A stretch of 26,483 nt of DNA from the NCBI GenBank assembly GCA_023253415.1, contig JALRGK010000033.1, forward strand, positions 1 through 26,483. Direction: 5' to 3'. The DNA comes from Rhodocyclaceae bacterium (GTDB taxonomy: Bacteria; Pseudomonadota; Gammaproteobacteria; Burkholderiales; Rhodocyclaceae). This document shows positions 1-7,038 of this stretch, one piece after another (the first letter of the stretch is position 1; each line of letters begins with the position of its first letter). Under the pieces are notes generated by a model. It worked only from the letters and a program-made list of their open reading frames with translations. It had not been told where the DNA came from and ran no database searches. A program made the position numbers and the translations under genes.

Positions 1-354
1 CAGACCGACCTTCTTACGCTCAACTTCACGAGCATCGCGGGTCACAAAGCCTGCCTTCGACAGTGCAGACTTCAGCTCAGCATCGTACTGGATCAGGGCG
101 CGGGTGATGCCGTGGCGAACGGCACCGGCCTGACCCGACTCACCACCGCCAACCACGTTGACATTGATGTCGAAAGTCGAAGCGTGCTCAACCAGCTCCA
201 GCGGCTGACGAACGACCATACGGCCGGTTTCACGCGAAAAGAAAATATCGACCGGCTTGCCATTGACAACGATATTGCCACTGCCGCGCTTCAGGTAAAC
301 ACGGGCAACGGCGCTCTTGCGACGACCGGTACCGTAGTATTGTTGTTCTGCCAT
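1..354 (-). CDS. rpsI: 30S ribosomal protein S9, 3' end cut by the window edge
   Basis: Ribosomal protein S9 of the small subunit head, whose C-terminal tail reaches the ribosomal P site. The 118 visible codons start with MAEQQYYGTGRRKSAVARVY and contain the family blocks GSGNIVVNG, VNVVGGGESGQAGAVRHGI and ALIQYD. The reading frame is open to base 1 and stops at the codons for KVGL, so roughly the last dozen codons (the basic tail, normally ending in SKR) lie outside the window. The start ATG lies 9 bases after the rplM stop, as expected for the conserved rplM-rpsI operon, and transcription comes from the rplM promoter. Identification is secure from the sequence. Confidence 0.97.
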   Translation of the reverse strand, partial: MAEQQYYGTGRRKSAVARVYLKRGSGNIVVNGKPVDIFFSRETGRMVVRQPLELVEHASTFDINVNVVGGGESGQAGAVRHGITRALIQYDAELKSALSKAGFVTRDAREVERKKVGL

Positions 355-363
355 AACGACCTC

Positions 364-792
364 TTAAATTTCCAGCGACTTGGGTTGCTGAGCGGTGTGC
401 GGATGAACAGCACCGGCGTAGCACTTGAGCTTCTTGATCATGGCGTAGCCCAGCGGACCCTTCGGCAGCATGCCCTTAACAGCTTTTTCCAGAGCACGCT
501 CCGGGAAACGCTGCTGCATCTTGCCAAACGTGGTTTCATAGATACCGCCCGGGTAACCCGAGTGACGGTAATACTTTTTGTCTTCGGCCTTGTTACCCGT
601 CACACGCAGTTTTTCAACGTTGACAACAACAATGAAATCACCGGTATCGACATGCGGGGTGTACTCAGGCTTATGCTTGCCACGCAGGCGGCGCGCAACT
701 TCACTGGCGACGCGGCCCAGGACTTTGTCCGTGGCGTCAACGACGAACCAGTCGCGCTGGACTTCATGCGGCTTGGCGGAGAACGTTTTCAT
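364..792 (-). CDS. rplM: 50S ribosomal protein L13
   Basis: Ribosomal protein L13, an early-assembly protein of the large subunit. It has 142 residues, the usual bacterial length. It begins MKTFSAKPHEVQRDWFVVDA and carries the family blocks DKVLGRVASEVARRLRGK, KYYRHSGYPGG and GMLPKGPLG. The frame is open further upstream (21 more codons), but the extra residues do not resemble L13, and that longer start would lie too close to the -10 element at 843-848, so the Met at 792 is chosen. A GGAAG-type ribosome site lies just before it. It is the first gene of the rplM-rpsI operon. In E. coli, L13 represses its own operon through the leader; whether that happens here is not visible. Confidence 0.97.
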   Translation of the reverse strand: MKTFSAKPHEVQRDWFVVDATDKVLGRVASEVARRLRGKHKPEYTPHVDTGDFIVVVNVEKLRVTGNKAEDKKYYRHSGYPGGIYETTFGKMQQRFPERALEKAVKGMLPKGPLGYAMIKKLKCYAGAVHPHTAQQPKSLEI

Positions 793-842
793 CTTTGCAC
801 TTCCGTGGCGCCAGAGACGGCGCGGAATTTGGAAAAACGTGG

Positions 843-872
843 ATTCTAGCAACACTCACAAAACCAAGTCAA
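843..872 (-). promoter_or_regulatory. sigma70-type promoter of rplM-rpsI
   Basis: On the minus strand TTGACT (867-872) and TAGAAT (843-848) are separated by 18 bases, with 5/6 matches to each consensus hexamer. The predicted start of transcription is near 836, giving a leader of about 44 bases before the rplM ATG. It lies downstream of the small-RNA terminator at 984-1018, so the two minus-strand transcripts are separate units. Confidence 0.75.
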
Positions 873-983
873 GCGTTTTGCAACTTTATCCTGCAGATCC
901 CGATCAAAATCGGTTGCCATGCCCTTAACAGCGCCCACGCACCATGCCTCTCGCGGTTGGTCGGATCAATCACAACCCCCCCC

Positions 984-1018
984 AAAAAAAACGCGGAATC
1001 ACATGAGCGATTCCGCGT
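984..1018 (-). terminator. Rho-independent terminator of the candidate small RNA
   Basis: Perfect 10-bp stem: ACGCGGAATC (991-1000) pairs with GATTCCGCGT (1009-1018), with an 8-base loop. Read on the minus strand it is followed by a run of T (984-990), continuous with the last stem base, and then eight G (976-983). On the plus strand no T run follows, so it acts on the minus strand only. The gene immediately upstream on that strand can only be the candidate small RNA, since osmC is on the plus strand. Confidence 0.85.
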
Positions 1019-1086
1019 AAATCCACACCAAAGGAGGAGGGTGGAGGAGACAATCTGGTAGATGCAACCACGCATCTACGCAACGT
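984..1086 (-). ncRNA. candidate small regulatory RNA with anti-Shine-Dalgarno motifs
   Basis: No protein gene fits here, yet the minus strand has every part of a small-RNA gene. A promoter (TTGCGT, 17 bases, TACATT) lies at 1091-1119. Then come a 5' hairpin with an 8-bp stem (GTAGATGC/GCATCTAC, 1058-1079), an unpaired C/U-rich stretch at about 1021-1057, and a 10-bp terminator hairpin (991-1018) followed by a U tract. The predicted RNA is about 100 nt. The C/U-rich part includes CTCCTCC and CCTCCTTT; the latter is identical to the anti-Shine-Dalgarno end of betaproteobacterial 16S rRNA, so it could pair with ribosome binding sites of target mRNAs. I do not recognise a named family. Promoter and length are predictions. 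Confidence 0.65.
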
Positions 1087-1090
1087 TTCC

Positions 1091-1119
1091 AATGTAGCGA
1101 CAAATTGATAAAAACGCAA
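1091..1119 (-). promoter_or_regulatory. predicted promoter of the candidate small RNA
   Basis: Minus strand TTGCGT (1114-1119), 17-base spacer, TACATT (1091-1096). The -35 hexamer matches 3/6 and the -10 matches 4/6, so it is a moderate sigma70-type promoter that may need an activator. Predicted transcription start is about 1084-1086. An 11-bp palindrome (1128-1138) is centred about 48 bases upstream of that start. Confidence 0.5.
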
Positions 1120-1127
1120 GGTATTTC

Positions 1128-1138
1128 TTGCGGCGCAA
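1128..1138. repeat. palindrome TTGCGGCGCAA, copy 1
   Basis: Inverted repeat TTGCG-G-CGCAA just upstream of the predicted -35 of the small RNA. An identical copy lies at 1271-1281. Position and symmetry suit a regulator binding site; the regulator is unknown. Confidence 0.45.
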
Positions 1139-1270
1139 AAATATTTTCACGCTAAGCAACCCACGACCGAGCACCATCCTATCTCATTGAAATAATTTCA
1201 CATTGCTGCTCAAACTAAAACTCTATCGTTTACAAGCCGACATATAACTCGAAAAAAAGACACCGACATA

Positions 1271-1281
1271 TTGCGGCGCAA
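1271..1281. repeat. palindrome TTGCGGCGCAA, copy 2
   Basis: Exact second copy of the palindrome at 1128-1138, 143 bases away. The symmetry extends weakly on both sides (ATA before, CATAT after). It is centred about 80 bases upstream of the predicted osmC-like transcription start. The AT-rich stretch between the two copies (1139-1270) shows no gene that I can support. Confidence 0.45.
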
Positions 1282-1320
1282 CATATCTTCCAAAGCCGCC
1301 ATGGTTTTAAGCGCATAGGG

Positions 1321-1349
1321 TTCGCACCGGGACGACTTGGCTTTACAAT
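1321..1349 (+). promoter_or_regulatory. predicted promoter of the OsmC-family gene
   Basis: TTCGCA (1321-1326), 17-base spacer, TACAAT (1344-1349): 4/6 and 5/6 matches to the sigma70 hexamers. The leader is about 30 bases long and ends with GGAG (1378-1381), 6 bases before the ATG at 1388. Confidence 0.6.
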
Positions 1350-1387
1350 CGTTCGCTGTTTAACCCTAACAGCTATCGGAGCCCCGC

Positions 1388-1813
1388 ATGGAATGCCGCG
1401 TCACCTGGACTGATCACATGACTTTTGTCGCCGACACCGGCAGCGGCCATCAAGTAACGATGGACGGCCCGCCCGATCTTGGTGGCAGGAATCTGGGCCC
1501 TCGCCCGATGGAAATGATGCTGGCTGGCGCTGGCGGGTGTACAGCCTTTGACGTGGTGTTGATTCTCCAGCGCGGTCGCCATCCTGTCACCGGTTGCCAG
1601 GTAGAAATGAAAGCAGAGCGGGCAGAGACCGAACCCAAAGTCTTTACCAAACTGCACCTGCACTACATTGTCACCGGCAACCAGCTCAAGCGTGAGGCGG
1701 TCGAACGCGCCATCACGCTGTCTAAAGACAAATATTGTTCAGCCACGGCAATGCTCGGTGCCACAGCAGAAATCACATGGGATCTGGACCTGCGGGAAGC
1801 CACCCCACAATAA
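1388..1813 (+). CDS. OsmC family peroxiredoxin-like protein
   Basis: 141-residue OsmC/YhfA-type protein. The family includes thiol-dependent peroxidases that reduce organic hydroperoxides with a pair of cysteines. Both cysteines are present: Cys51 in the helix motif AGAGGCTAFDVV and Cys117 in SKDKYCSAT. The N-terminal half carries the usual GPRPMEMML segment. Its length and short N-terminus fit the YhfA-like branch better than Ohr, so the physiological substrate is uncertain. GGAG at 1378-1381 sets the start. The gene is alone on the plus strand between its own promoter and the converging coq7, whose stop codon lies only 3 bases away, with no terminator between them. Confidence 0.9.
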   Translation: MECRVTWTDHMTFVADTGSGHQVTMDGPPDLGGRNLGPRPMEMMLAGAGGCTAFDVVLILQRGRHPVTGCQVEMKAERAETEPKVFTKLHLHYIVTGNQLKREAVERAITLSKDKYCSATAMLGATAEITWDLDLREATPQ

Positions 1814-1816
1814 AGC

Positions 1817-2440
1817 TCAGATGCGGTAAGACAAACCCGTCATCACCTTGGCGGTCTGTTGCATCAACTGCTTCACGACCGGCGGGAACTGTGCCGCACC
1901 CAAGGCTTCTGCCGTATGGGCATGCGATGTTTCGTCAATCGCCATCTGCCCGATAATCGCAGCGCTCTTGGTATCGGATTCTGGCAATCGGGCCAAATGG
2001 CTTTCCAGATGCGCGGTGACCTGCTTTTCCGTTTCTGCCAAAAACCCAAGATTCCAGCGATCACCCAGTTTCCCGGCAATGACACCCATCGTTAGCGATC
2101 CGGCATACCAGAGCGGGTTCAGCCAGCTGGTGTGGCTACCCAGTTCACGCAGCCGTTGTTCAGTCCAGGCCAGATGCTCGATTTCTTCGTGCGCCGCTTC
2201 GCGGAGTGCCTCTCGTACCGCAGGATCCCGAGAGGTCAGCGCCTGCCCCTGATAAAGCGCCTGAGCACACACTTCACCGCTGTGATTCACGCGCATGAGA
2301 CCCGCCACATGTTTGCGTTCAGACTCAGACAATTCCGCTTCGGGCAAGCCCGCGTCCGGGTGCGGACGCACACTGCGTTGCGATGCAAACAGGGTCCGCA
2401 ACACTTTGTCGGCTTCAATAATCAGGCTATCAATACTCAT
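1817..2440 (-). CDS. coq7: 2-polyprenyl-3-methyl-6-methoxy-1,4-benzoquinol hydroxylase (Coq7/UbiM-type step)
   Basis: Coq7 is a membrane-associated di-iron monooxygenase that hydroxylates demethoxyubiquinol in late ubiquinone synthesis. The 207-residue protein has the duplicated ferritin-like ligand pattern: Glu56 (NHSGEVCAQ), Glu86-x-x-His89 (HEEIEHL), Glu138, and Glu170-x-x-His173 (IDETSHAHTAEALG). It replaces UbiF in many beta- and alphaproteobacteria, which supports an aerobic, ubiquinone-using organism. AAGG about 7 bases before the ATG supports the start. It begins 4 bases after the stop of the CNP1-like gene, so it is the last gene of an rppH-CNP1-coq7 operon. Confidence 0.95.
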   Translation of the reverse strand: MSIDSLIIEADKVLRTLFASQRSVRPHPDAGLPEAELSESERKHVAGLMRVNHSGEVCAQALYQGQALTSRDPAVREALREAAHEEIEHLAWTEQRLRELGSHTSWLNPLWYAGSLTMGVIAGKLGDRWNLGFLAETEKQVTAHLESHLARLPESDTKSAAIIGQMAIDETSHAHTAEALGAAQFPPVVKQLMQQTAKVMTGLSYRI

Positions 2441-2444
2441 GGAC

Positions 2445-3029
2445 TTACCTTGCAGAGGTTACTGCCGGACCGGATCTCAAGCGCTCCACAGCCACTTCCG
2501 CGCTTGGCGGTGGTTCCAGATCCAGACAGAAATATTCATAGGCCAGAACGGCCGGATAGGCATTGTGCATCTTGTGCTGCTGCTTCTGCATCAGGATCCA
2601 GGATGATCCCTTGCTTTCGATCCAGCTCCCATCCGGCTGACCAAAGGCATACAGACGACGCTCTCGGGTTTTACAACGCAGGCCTTCATAGTTGATCGTG
2701 CGCGCACCACCCGAGGATTCAATCACCACGGTAAAACGGACAACCCCATCCTTGCCGACAGAAACACTTACTGGATCGATAAGAAAACGGTTGGCATTTG
2801 AAACATTGACCTCGAAGGGAATCAGCTTGTCCATGTCAGGCGCTGCCGGGAGCGTGTATTTCTCTTCCTGCCAGACCTTCTTATCCTCTTCGGACTCCTG
2901 ATAGTCATAACATTCGTAGTACTTGCGGGTATCACATTCCACAGCCGCAAACGCGCCACCCGCCAGCAAAGCACTCACCAACGGCAAACACAGAAGAAGA
3001 CCTTGCGCTAGACGCTTCGAGGGAGTCAT
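2445..3029 (-). CDS. CNP1-like periplasmic protein
   Basis: 194 residues with a typical signal peptide: basic MTPSKR, hydrophobic core at about 9-24 and a likely cut after AFA (residue 28). The mature part resembles the CNP1-like family, described from Neisseria and common next to rppH in betaproteobacteria; recognisable segments are YTLPAAPD, DPVSVSVGKDGVVRFTVV and SSGGARTINYEG followed by RCKTRERRLYAFG. No enzyme motif is visible and the function of the family is unknown. Its ATG overlaps the rppH stop by 4 bases and coq7 starts 4 bases after its own stop, so the three are probably translated together. Export to the periplasm is inferred from the signal peptide. Confidence 0.82.
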   Translation of the reverse strand: MTPSKRLAQGLLLCLPLVSALLAGGAFAAVECDTRKYYECYDYQESEEDKKVWQEEKYTLPAAPDMDKLIPFEVNVSNANRFLIDPVSVSVGKDGVVRFTVVIESSGGARTINYEGLRCKTRERRLYAFGQPDGSWIESKGSSWILMQKQQHKMHNAYPAVLAYEYFCLDLEPPPSAEVAVERLRSGPAVTSAR

Positions 3030-3595
3030 ACAGCCTCCGGCTTGACCGTAGGCGCGTTTTTTGCGTCGGAGCCCCCTGCCGGTCGACGTCCACGACGACC
3101 CAACGCAGGATGACGCAGCCGATCCGCATTGAGAAAAGGCTCTAACTCCCCCAACGCAAGTTGGTAGACATTCCGCTTGAACTCAACCACGGACTCGAGC
3201 GGCACCCAGTACTGACTCCAGCGCCAGGCATCAAACTCCGGATGAGAGCTTGCACGCAACTGCACGTGATGATCCCCACCCGTCAATCGCAACAAGTACC
3301 AGATCTGCTTCTGACCCTTGTAATTGCCTCGCCATTCGCGCCGTATCCATTGCTCCGGCACCTCATAGCGCAACCAGTCCCGCGTACGGCCGAGAATCTT
3401 GACGTGCTCGGCCGCAAGCCCCACCTCCTCATGCAATTCACGGTACATGGCCTCTTCCGGGGATTCACCCCGCTTGATACCACCCTGTGGAAACTGCCAG
3501 GCATGCTCCCTGACGCGCTTACCCCAGAAAACTTCGTTACGTGCATTGCAGAGGATGATGCCGACGTTGGGGCGATAGCCTTCACGATCTAGCAT
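3026..3595 (-). CDS. rppH: RNA 5'-pyrophosphohydrolase
   Basis: RppH (NudH) removes pyrophosphate from the 5' end of primary transcripts, which opens them to RNase E decay. The 189-residue protein begins MLDREGYRPNVGIILCN and has a full Nudix box at residues 38-60 (G-x5-E-x7-REL-HEEVGL), with the metal-binding glutamates Glu53, Glu56 and Glu57. Further family segments are HAWQFPQGG, RREWRGNYKGQKQIWYLL and FDAWRW. The last 30 residues are basic and of low complexity, as in other betaproteobacterial copies. AGGTG lies just before the ATG. It heads the rppH-CNP1-coq7 operon and is divergent from proS (148-base gap). Confidence 0.96.
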   Translation of the reverse strand: MLDREGYRPNVGIILCNARNEVFWGKRVREHAWQFPQGGIKRGESPEEAMYRELHEEVGLAAEHVKILGRTRDWLRYEVPEQWIRREWRGNYKGQKQIWYLLRLTGGDHHVQLRASSHPEFDAWRWSQYWVPLESVVEFKRNVYQLALGELEPFLNADRLRHPALGRRGRRPAGGSDAKNAPTVKPEAV

Positions 3596-3743
3596 AAATC
3601 ACCTGCGTTAATTTGAAATTGCCCTGATTCTGGCACATCCGGCACCCAGACGAAAGCCGGCATCCGCTAGAATGCCGTTTTTCCGCTTTATTTATCGGCT
3701 GGCGACCCACAAACGCACGGCCTTTGCCTTTTCAGGGTTCCCT

Positions 3744-5471
3744 ATGCGCTCTTCCCAGTTTCTGATCACCACCCTCAAAGAAGCCCCCTCCGATGCCGAA
3801 GTCATCAGCCAGAAGCTGATGCTCCGTGCCGGCCTGATCCGCCGTCTCGCTTCTGGCGTGTACACCTGGACCCCGATGGGTCTGCGTACCCTGCGCAAGG
3901 TAGAAGCGATTGTCCGTGACGAAATGAACCGGGCCGGCGCTCTGGAAATGCTCATGCCCGCCGTGCAACCCTTTGAACTGTGGCAGGAATCTGGCCGTGG
4001 CGACCAATACGGCCCGGAATTGCTACGCTTTAAAGACCGTCACCAGCGCGATTTCGTAATCGGCCCAACCCACGAGGAAGTCGTCACCGACTTCGTGCGC
4101 AAGGAAATCAAAAGCTACCGTCAGCTGCCGATCCACCTGTACCAGATTCAGACCAAGTTCCGCGACGAAATCCGCCCCCGCTTTGGCGTCATGCGCGGCC
4201 GCGAATTTTTAATGAAGGATGGTTACTCTTTCCATACCAGCTTTGAAGATCTCGAACGCGAATACCGCGTGATGTACGACACCTACAGCCGCATCTTCAC
4301 GCGCCTGGGACTCCGTTTCCGCGCCGTCGCCGCCGACACTGGTTCGATTGGTGGCACTGGCTCGCACGAATTCCACGTGCTGGCAGATTCGGGCGAAGAT
4401 GATATTGCTTTCTGCCCGACCTCTGACTTTGCCGCCAACGTTGAGCTGGCCGAAGCGCTGGCACCAACGACGCCCCGCCCAGCTGCCAATGCAACTATGG
4501 CCAGCGTTGCCACACCGAAAAAATCCCGCTGTGACGATGTGGCACAAGCACTCAACATCCCGTTATCGGGACTCGTCAAAACGCTCGCTATCGTTCCTGA
4601 ACTCCCCGAAGGCGGTCATGGAGGTCTGGCGCTCCTGCTTCTGCGTGCTGACCATGAACTGAACGAAATCAAAGCCGGCAAGATCGGAGGCATTGGTGCT
4701 TTCCGCTTTGCTCGCGAAGACGAAGTGAAGGAAGCACTGGGCTGTATTCCCGGCTTTATCGGCCCGGTAGGTCTCCAGCCCGGCATCCGCGTCATTGCCG
4801 ATCGCACTGTCGCCGTGATGGCCGATTTTGCCTGTGGTGCCAATGCCTACGACACACACCTGATGGGTGTGAATTTTGGACGCGACCTGCCAGAACCGGA
4901 AGTCGCCGATATCCGCAATGTGGTGGCCGGCGATCCTTCGCCGGACGGCAAAGGTCTGCTGGAGATCGTGCGTGGTATTGAAGTCGGCCACATCTTCCAG
5001 TTACGCACCAAGTATGCCGAAGCGTTGGGCTGCACTTTCCTCAGCGAAGCGGGCAAAAACGAAGTCATGGAAATGGGGTGCTACGGTATCGGCGTCACCC
5101 GTATCGTCGGTTCCGCCATCGAGCAAAACAATGATGACAAGGGCATCGTCTTCCCGGCCGCTATTGCCCCGTTTACTGTGGCGATTGTCCCAATGGGTTA
5201 TCACAAGTCCCCCGCCATCCAGCAAGCTGCCAGCGAACTTTACGAAGAACTGATCGCCGCCGGCTTCGACGTGCTGCTGGATGACCGTAACGAACGTCCG
5301 GGCGTTATGTTTGCCGACATGGAGCTGATCGGCATTCCACAACGCCTGGTGATTGGCGAGAAAGGTCTGGCTGCCGGCCAGGTCGAAGTGAAGGGTCGCC
5401 GTGATGCGGAAGCCACGATGATTGATCGGGCGGGTGTCGTTGATTACCTACGCAAAGCTTTAGCGCAATAA
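3744..5471 (+). CDS. proS: Prolyl-tRNA synthetase
   Basis: Class II synthetase that charges tRNA-Pro. It has 575 residues, standard for the bacterial type with an editing insertion. Seen in order: N-terminal MRSSQFLITTLKEAP, motif 1 region around PMGLRTLRKVE, motif 2 (FRDEIRPRFGVMRGREF, then LMKDGYSF), the inserted YbaK-like editing domain (about residues 225-410), motif 3 (YGIGVTRIVGSAIEQ) and the anticodon-binding domain. The frame is open 24 codons further upstream, but that Met (3672) lies inside a TAGAAT box and the extra residues are unlike ProRS. AGGG lies before the ATG at 3744. It converges on ffh. Confidence 0.97.
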   Translation: MRSSQFLITTLKEAPSDAEVISQKLMLRAGLIRRLASGVYTWTPMGLRTLRKVEAIVRDEMNRAGALEMLMPAVQPFELWQESGRGDQYGPELLRFKDRHQRDFVIGPTHEEVVTDFVRKEIKSYRQLPIHLYQIQTKFRDEIRPRFGVMRGREFLMKDGYSFHTSFEDLEREYRVMYDTYSRIFTRLGLRFRAVAADTGSIGGTGSHEFHVLADSGEDDIAFCPTSDFAANVELAEALAPTTPRPAANATMASVATPKKSRCDDVAQALNIPLSGLVKTLAIVPELPEGGHGGLALLLLRADHELNEIKAGKIGGIGAFRFAREDEVKEALGCIPGFIGPVGLQPGIRVIADRTVAVMADFACGANAYDTHLMGVNFGRDLPEPEVADIRNVVAGDPSPDGKGLLEIVRGIEVGHIFQLRTKYAEALGCTFLSEAGKNEVMEMGCYGIGVTRIVGSAIEQNNDDKGIVFPAAIAPFTVAIVPMGYHKSPAIQQAASELYEELIAAGFDVLLDDRNERPGVMFADMELIGIPQRLVIGEKGLAAGQVEVKGRRDAEATMIDRAGVVDYLRKALAQ

Positions 5472-5498
5472 CCTATTGCCCGACAAACCGTCACGAGC

Positions 5499-5546
5499 TG
5501 CTCCGGGGTTAGGCGCCCGGAGCACAGCGTACGAGACAAATCTCGT
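5499..5546. terminator. paired hairpins between convergent proS and ffh
   Basis: Two hairpins lie in the 142-base gap: a 9-bp stem TGCTCCGGG/CCCGGAGCA (5499-5507 and 5516-5524, 8-base loop) and a 6-bp stem ACGAGA/TCTCGT (5531-5546, 4-base loop). Neither is followed by a T run on either strand, so they are not classical intrinsic terminators; they may stabilise 3' ends. The rest of the gap shows nothing. Confidence 0.35.
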
Positions 5547-5613
5547 CGATAGGTGAGAGAGCGATATTGCACGCAACTTCGGCGCAACAAGGCCTAGGAG
5601 CGGCGCAGTCGTT

Positions 5614-6990
5614 TTAGAACGGCAATTTACCGCCAAACATGGCTTTAGCGCCTCTCATCATCTTCATCATGCCGCCCTTGCCTTTGAACATACTGCCGAA
5701 TTGCTTCATCATCTTTTGCGTCTGTTCAAACTGGTTCAGCAAGCGATTCACTTCCTGAACCTGAACGCCGGCTCCCATGGCAATACGACGCTTCCGACTG
5801 GCCTTGATCAGCTCTGGCTTACTGCGTTCGTCCGGCGTCATGCTGTCAATAATGCCTTGAATCCGCTTGGCCATTTTTTCGTCGCTACCGGCAGGCATAT
5901 TGGCCGCCGCTTCGGCAAACTTGGCCGGCAGCTTGTCCATCAATGCCGTCATACCCCCCATCTGACGCATTTGGGCCACCTGAGCGCGGAAGTCATTGAG
6001 ATCAAAGCCTTTACCAGACTTGAGCTTCTGCGCCATGGCCTGCGCCTGGTCCATATCCACCTGCTGCGAGGCGGCTTCGACTAGCGACAGAATATCGCCC
6101 ATGCCGAGGATGCGTGACGCCATACGATCCGGATAGAACGGCTCCAGACCATCCAGTTTTTCAGCCACACCGACAAACTTAATCGGCTTACCGGTGACGG
6201 CTCGCACCGATAACGCGGCACCACCGCGGGCATCACCATCCAGTTTAGTAAGCACCACCCCCGTAAGCGGTAGCGCTTCATTAAAGGCCTTGGCAGTATT
6301 CACCGCATCCTGGCCGAGCATGGCGTCAACAACGAACAATGTCTCGATCGGGTTGAGTTGCGCGTGCAACGCCTTGATTTCCGCCATCATCGCTTCATCA
6401 ATGGCCAAACGGCCGGCCGTATCGACGATGAGCACCTCTTCGTGATGCTTACGCGCCCAATCAACAGCGGCCGCAGCAATGTCAGCAGGCCTCTGATCCG
6501 GTGACGAGGGGAAGAAGTTGGCACCCACCTGCTCGGCCACATGTTTTAGCTGATCAATAGCGGCCGGACGATAGACGTCACACGACACCACCATGACTTT
6601 TTTCTTCTGGTGCTGTTTCAACCAGCGAGCCAGCTTACCGACAGTGGTCGTTTTACCCGCGCCCTGCAGACCCGCCATGAGAATAATGGCCGGCGGTTGC
6701 TGGTTAAGCGCCAGCGGCACCTGGGCCTCGCCCATTAGCTGCTTGAGCTGCTCATGCACCACGCCGACGAAAGCCTGCCCCGGTGTCAGCGAACCTACCA
6801 CATCGGTACCTAGGGCTTTTTCCTTCACTTGCGCCACAAAATCCTTGACGACCGATAGCGATACATCCGCCTCCAGCAGTGCCATGCGCACTTCACGCAA
6901 GGCATCACCGATGTTGGCTTCGGTCATGCGGGCTTCGCCCCGCATGGTTTTCATGACACGGCTTAAGCGTTGGGTCAGATTTTCCAGCAT
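5614..6990 (-). CDS. ffh: Signal recognition particle protein Ffh
   Basis: Ffh binds 4.5S RNA and signal sequences and, with FtsY, targets membrane proteins to the translocon. It has 458 residues, the usual length. Visible parts: N domain (MLENLTQRLSRVMKTMRGEA), G domain with P-loop GLQGAGKTTT (from residue 107), the insertion box (SCDVYRPAAIDQLK), DTAGR, and TKLDGDARGGAAL, then the methionine-rich M domain with the RNA-binding segment RKRRIAMGAG and a Met/Lys/Gly-rich tail. The upstream gap to the divergent CcsA-like gene is only 48 bases. No strong ribosome site is visible before the ATG. Confidence 0.98.
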   Translation of the reverse strand: MLENLTQRLSRVMKTMRGEARMTEANIGDALREVRMALLEADVSLSVVKDFVAQVKEKALGTDVVGSLTPGQAFVGVVHEQLKQLMGEAQVPLALNQQPPAIILMAGLQGAGKTTTVGKLARWLKQHQKKKVMVVSCDVYRPAAIDQLKHVAEQVGANFFPSSPDQRPADIAAAAVDWARKHHEEVLIVDTAGRLAIDEAMMAEIKALHAQLNPIETLFVVDAMLGQDAVNTAKAFNEALPLTGVVLTKLDGDARGGAALSVRAVTGKPIKFVGVAEKLDGLEPFYPDRMASRILGMGDILSLVEAASQQVDMDQAQAMAQKLKSGKGFDLNDFRAQVAQMRQMGGMTALMDKLPAKFAEAAANMPAGSDEKMAKRIQGIIDSMTPDERSKPELIKASRKRRIAMGAGVQVQEVNRLLNQFEQTQKMMKQFGSMFKGKGGMMKMMRGAKAMFGGKLPF

Positions 6991-7024
6991 TGATCAGTCT
7001 CGGACATTTGTTCGGGCTACGTGA

Positions 7025-7030
7025 TATAAA
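7025..7030 (+). promoter_or_regulatory. -10 element directly before the CcsA-like gene
   Basis: TATAAA at 7025-7030, with CGGACA at 7001-7006 (18-base spacer) as the best -35. Transcription would start at about 7036-7038, almost on the ATG at 7039, and no Shine-Dalgarno sequence is seen. This suggests a leaderless or nearly leaderless mRNA. Confidence 0.4.
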
Positions 7031-7038
7031 TGTAGCTT

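Noticed and set aside
112..849. 245-codon plus-strand frame across rpsI and rplM
   Set aside because: Antisense shadow of two ribosomal protein genes with no recognisable motif.
873..983. Riboswitch or attenuator in the rplM leader
   Set aside because: The rplM promoter lies downstream of the terminator hairpin, so that hairpin is not in the rplM leader; only a weak 5-bp hairpin (900-913) is found in between.
1061..1096. Mini-ORF of 11 codons on the plus strand after AAAGGAGGAGG
   Set aside because: The strong purine run is 11-24 bases from the ATG and is better explained as the complement of the C/U-rich centre of the candidate small RNA.
3672..3743. Upstream in-frame start for proS
   Set aside because: The extra 24 residues do not resemble ProRS and the Met sits within a TAGAAT box; the Met at 3744 starts the conserved N-terminus.
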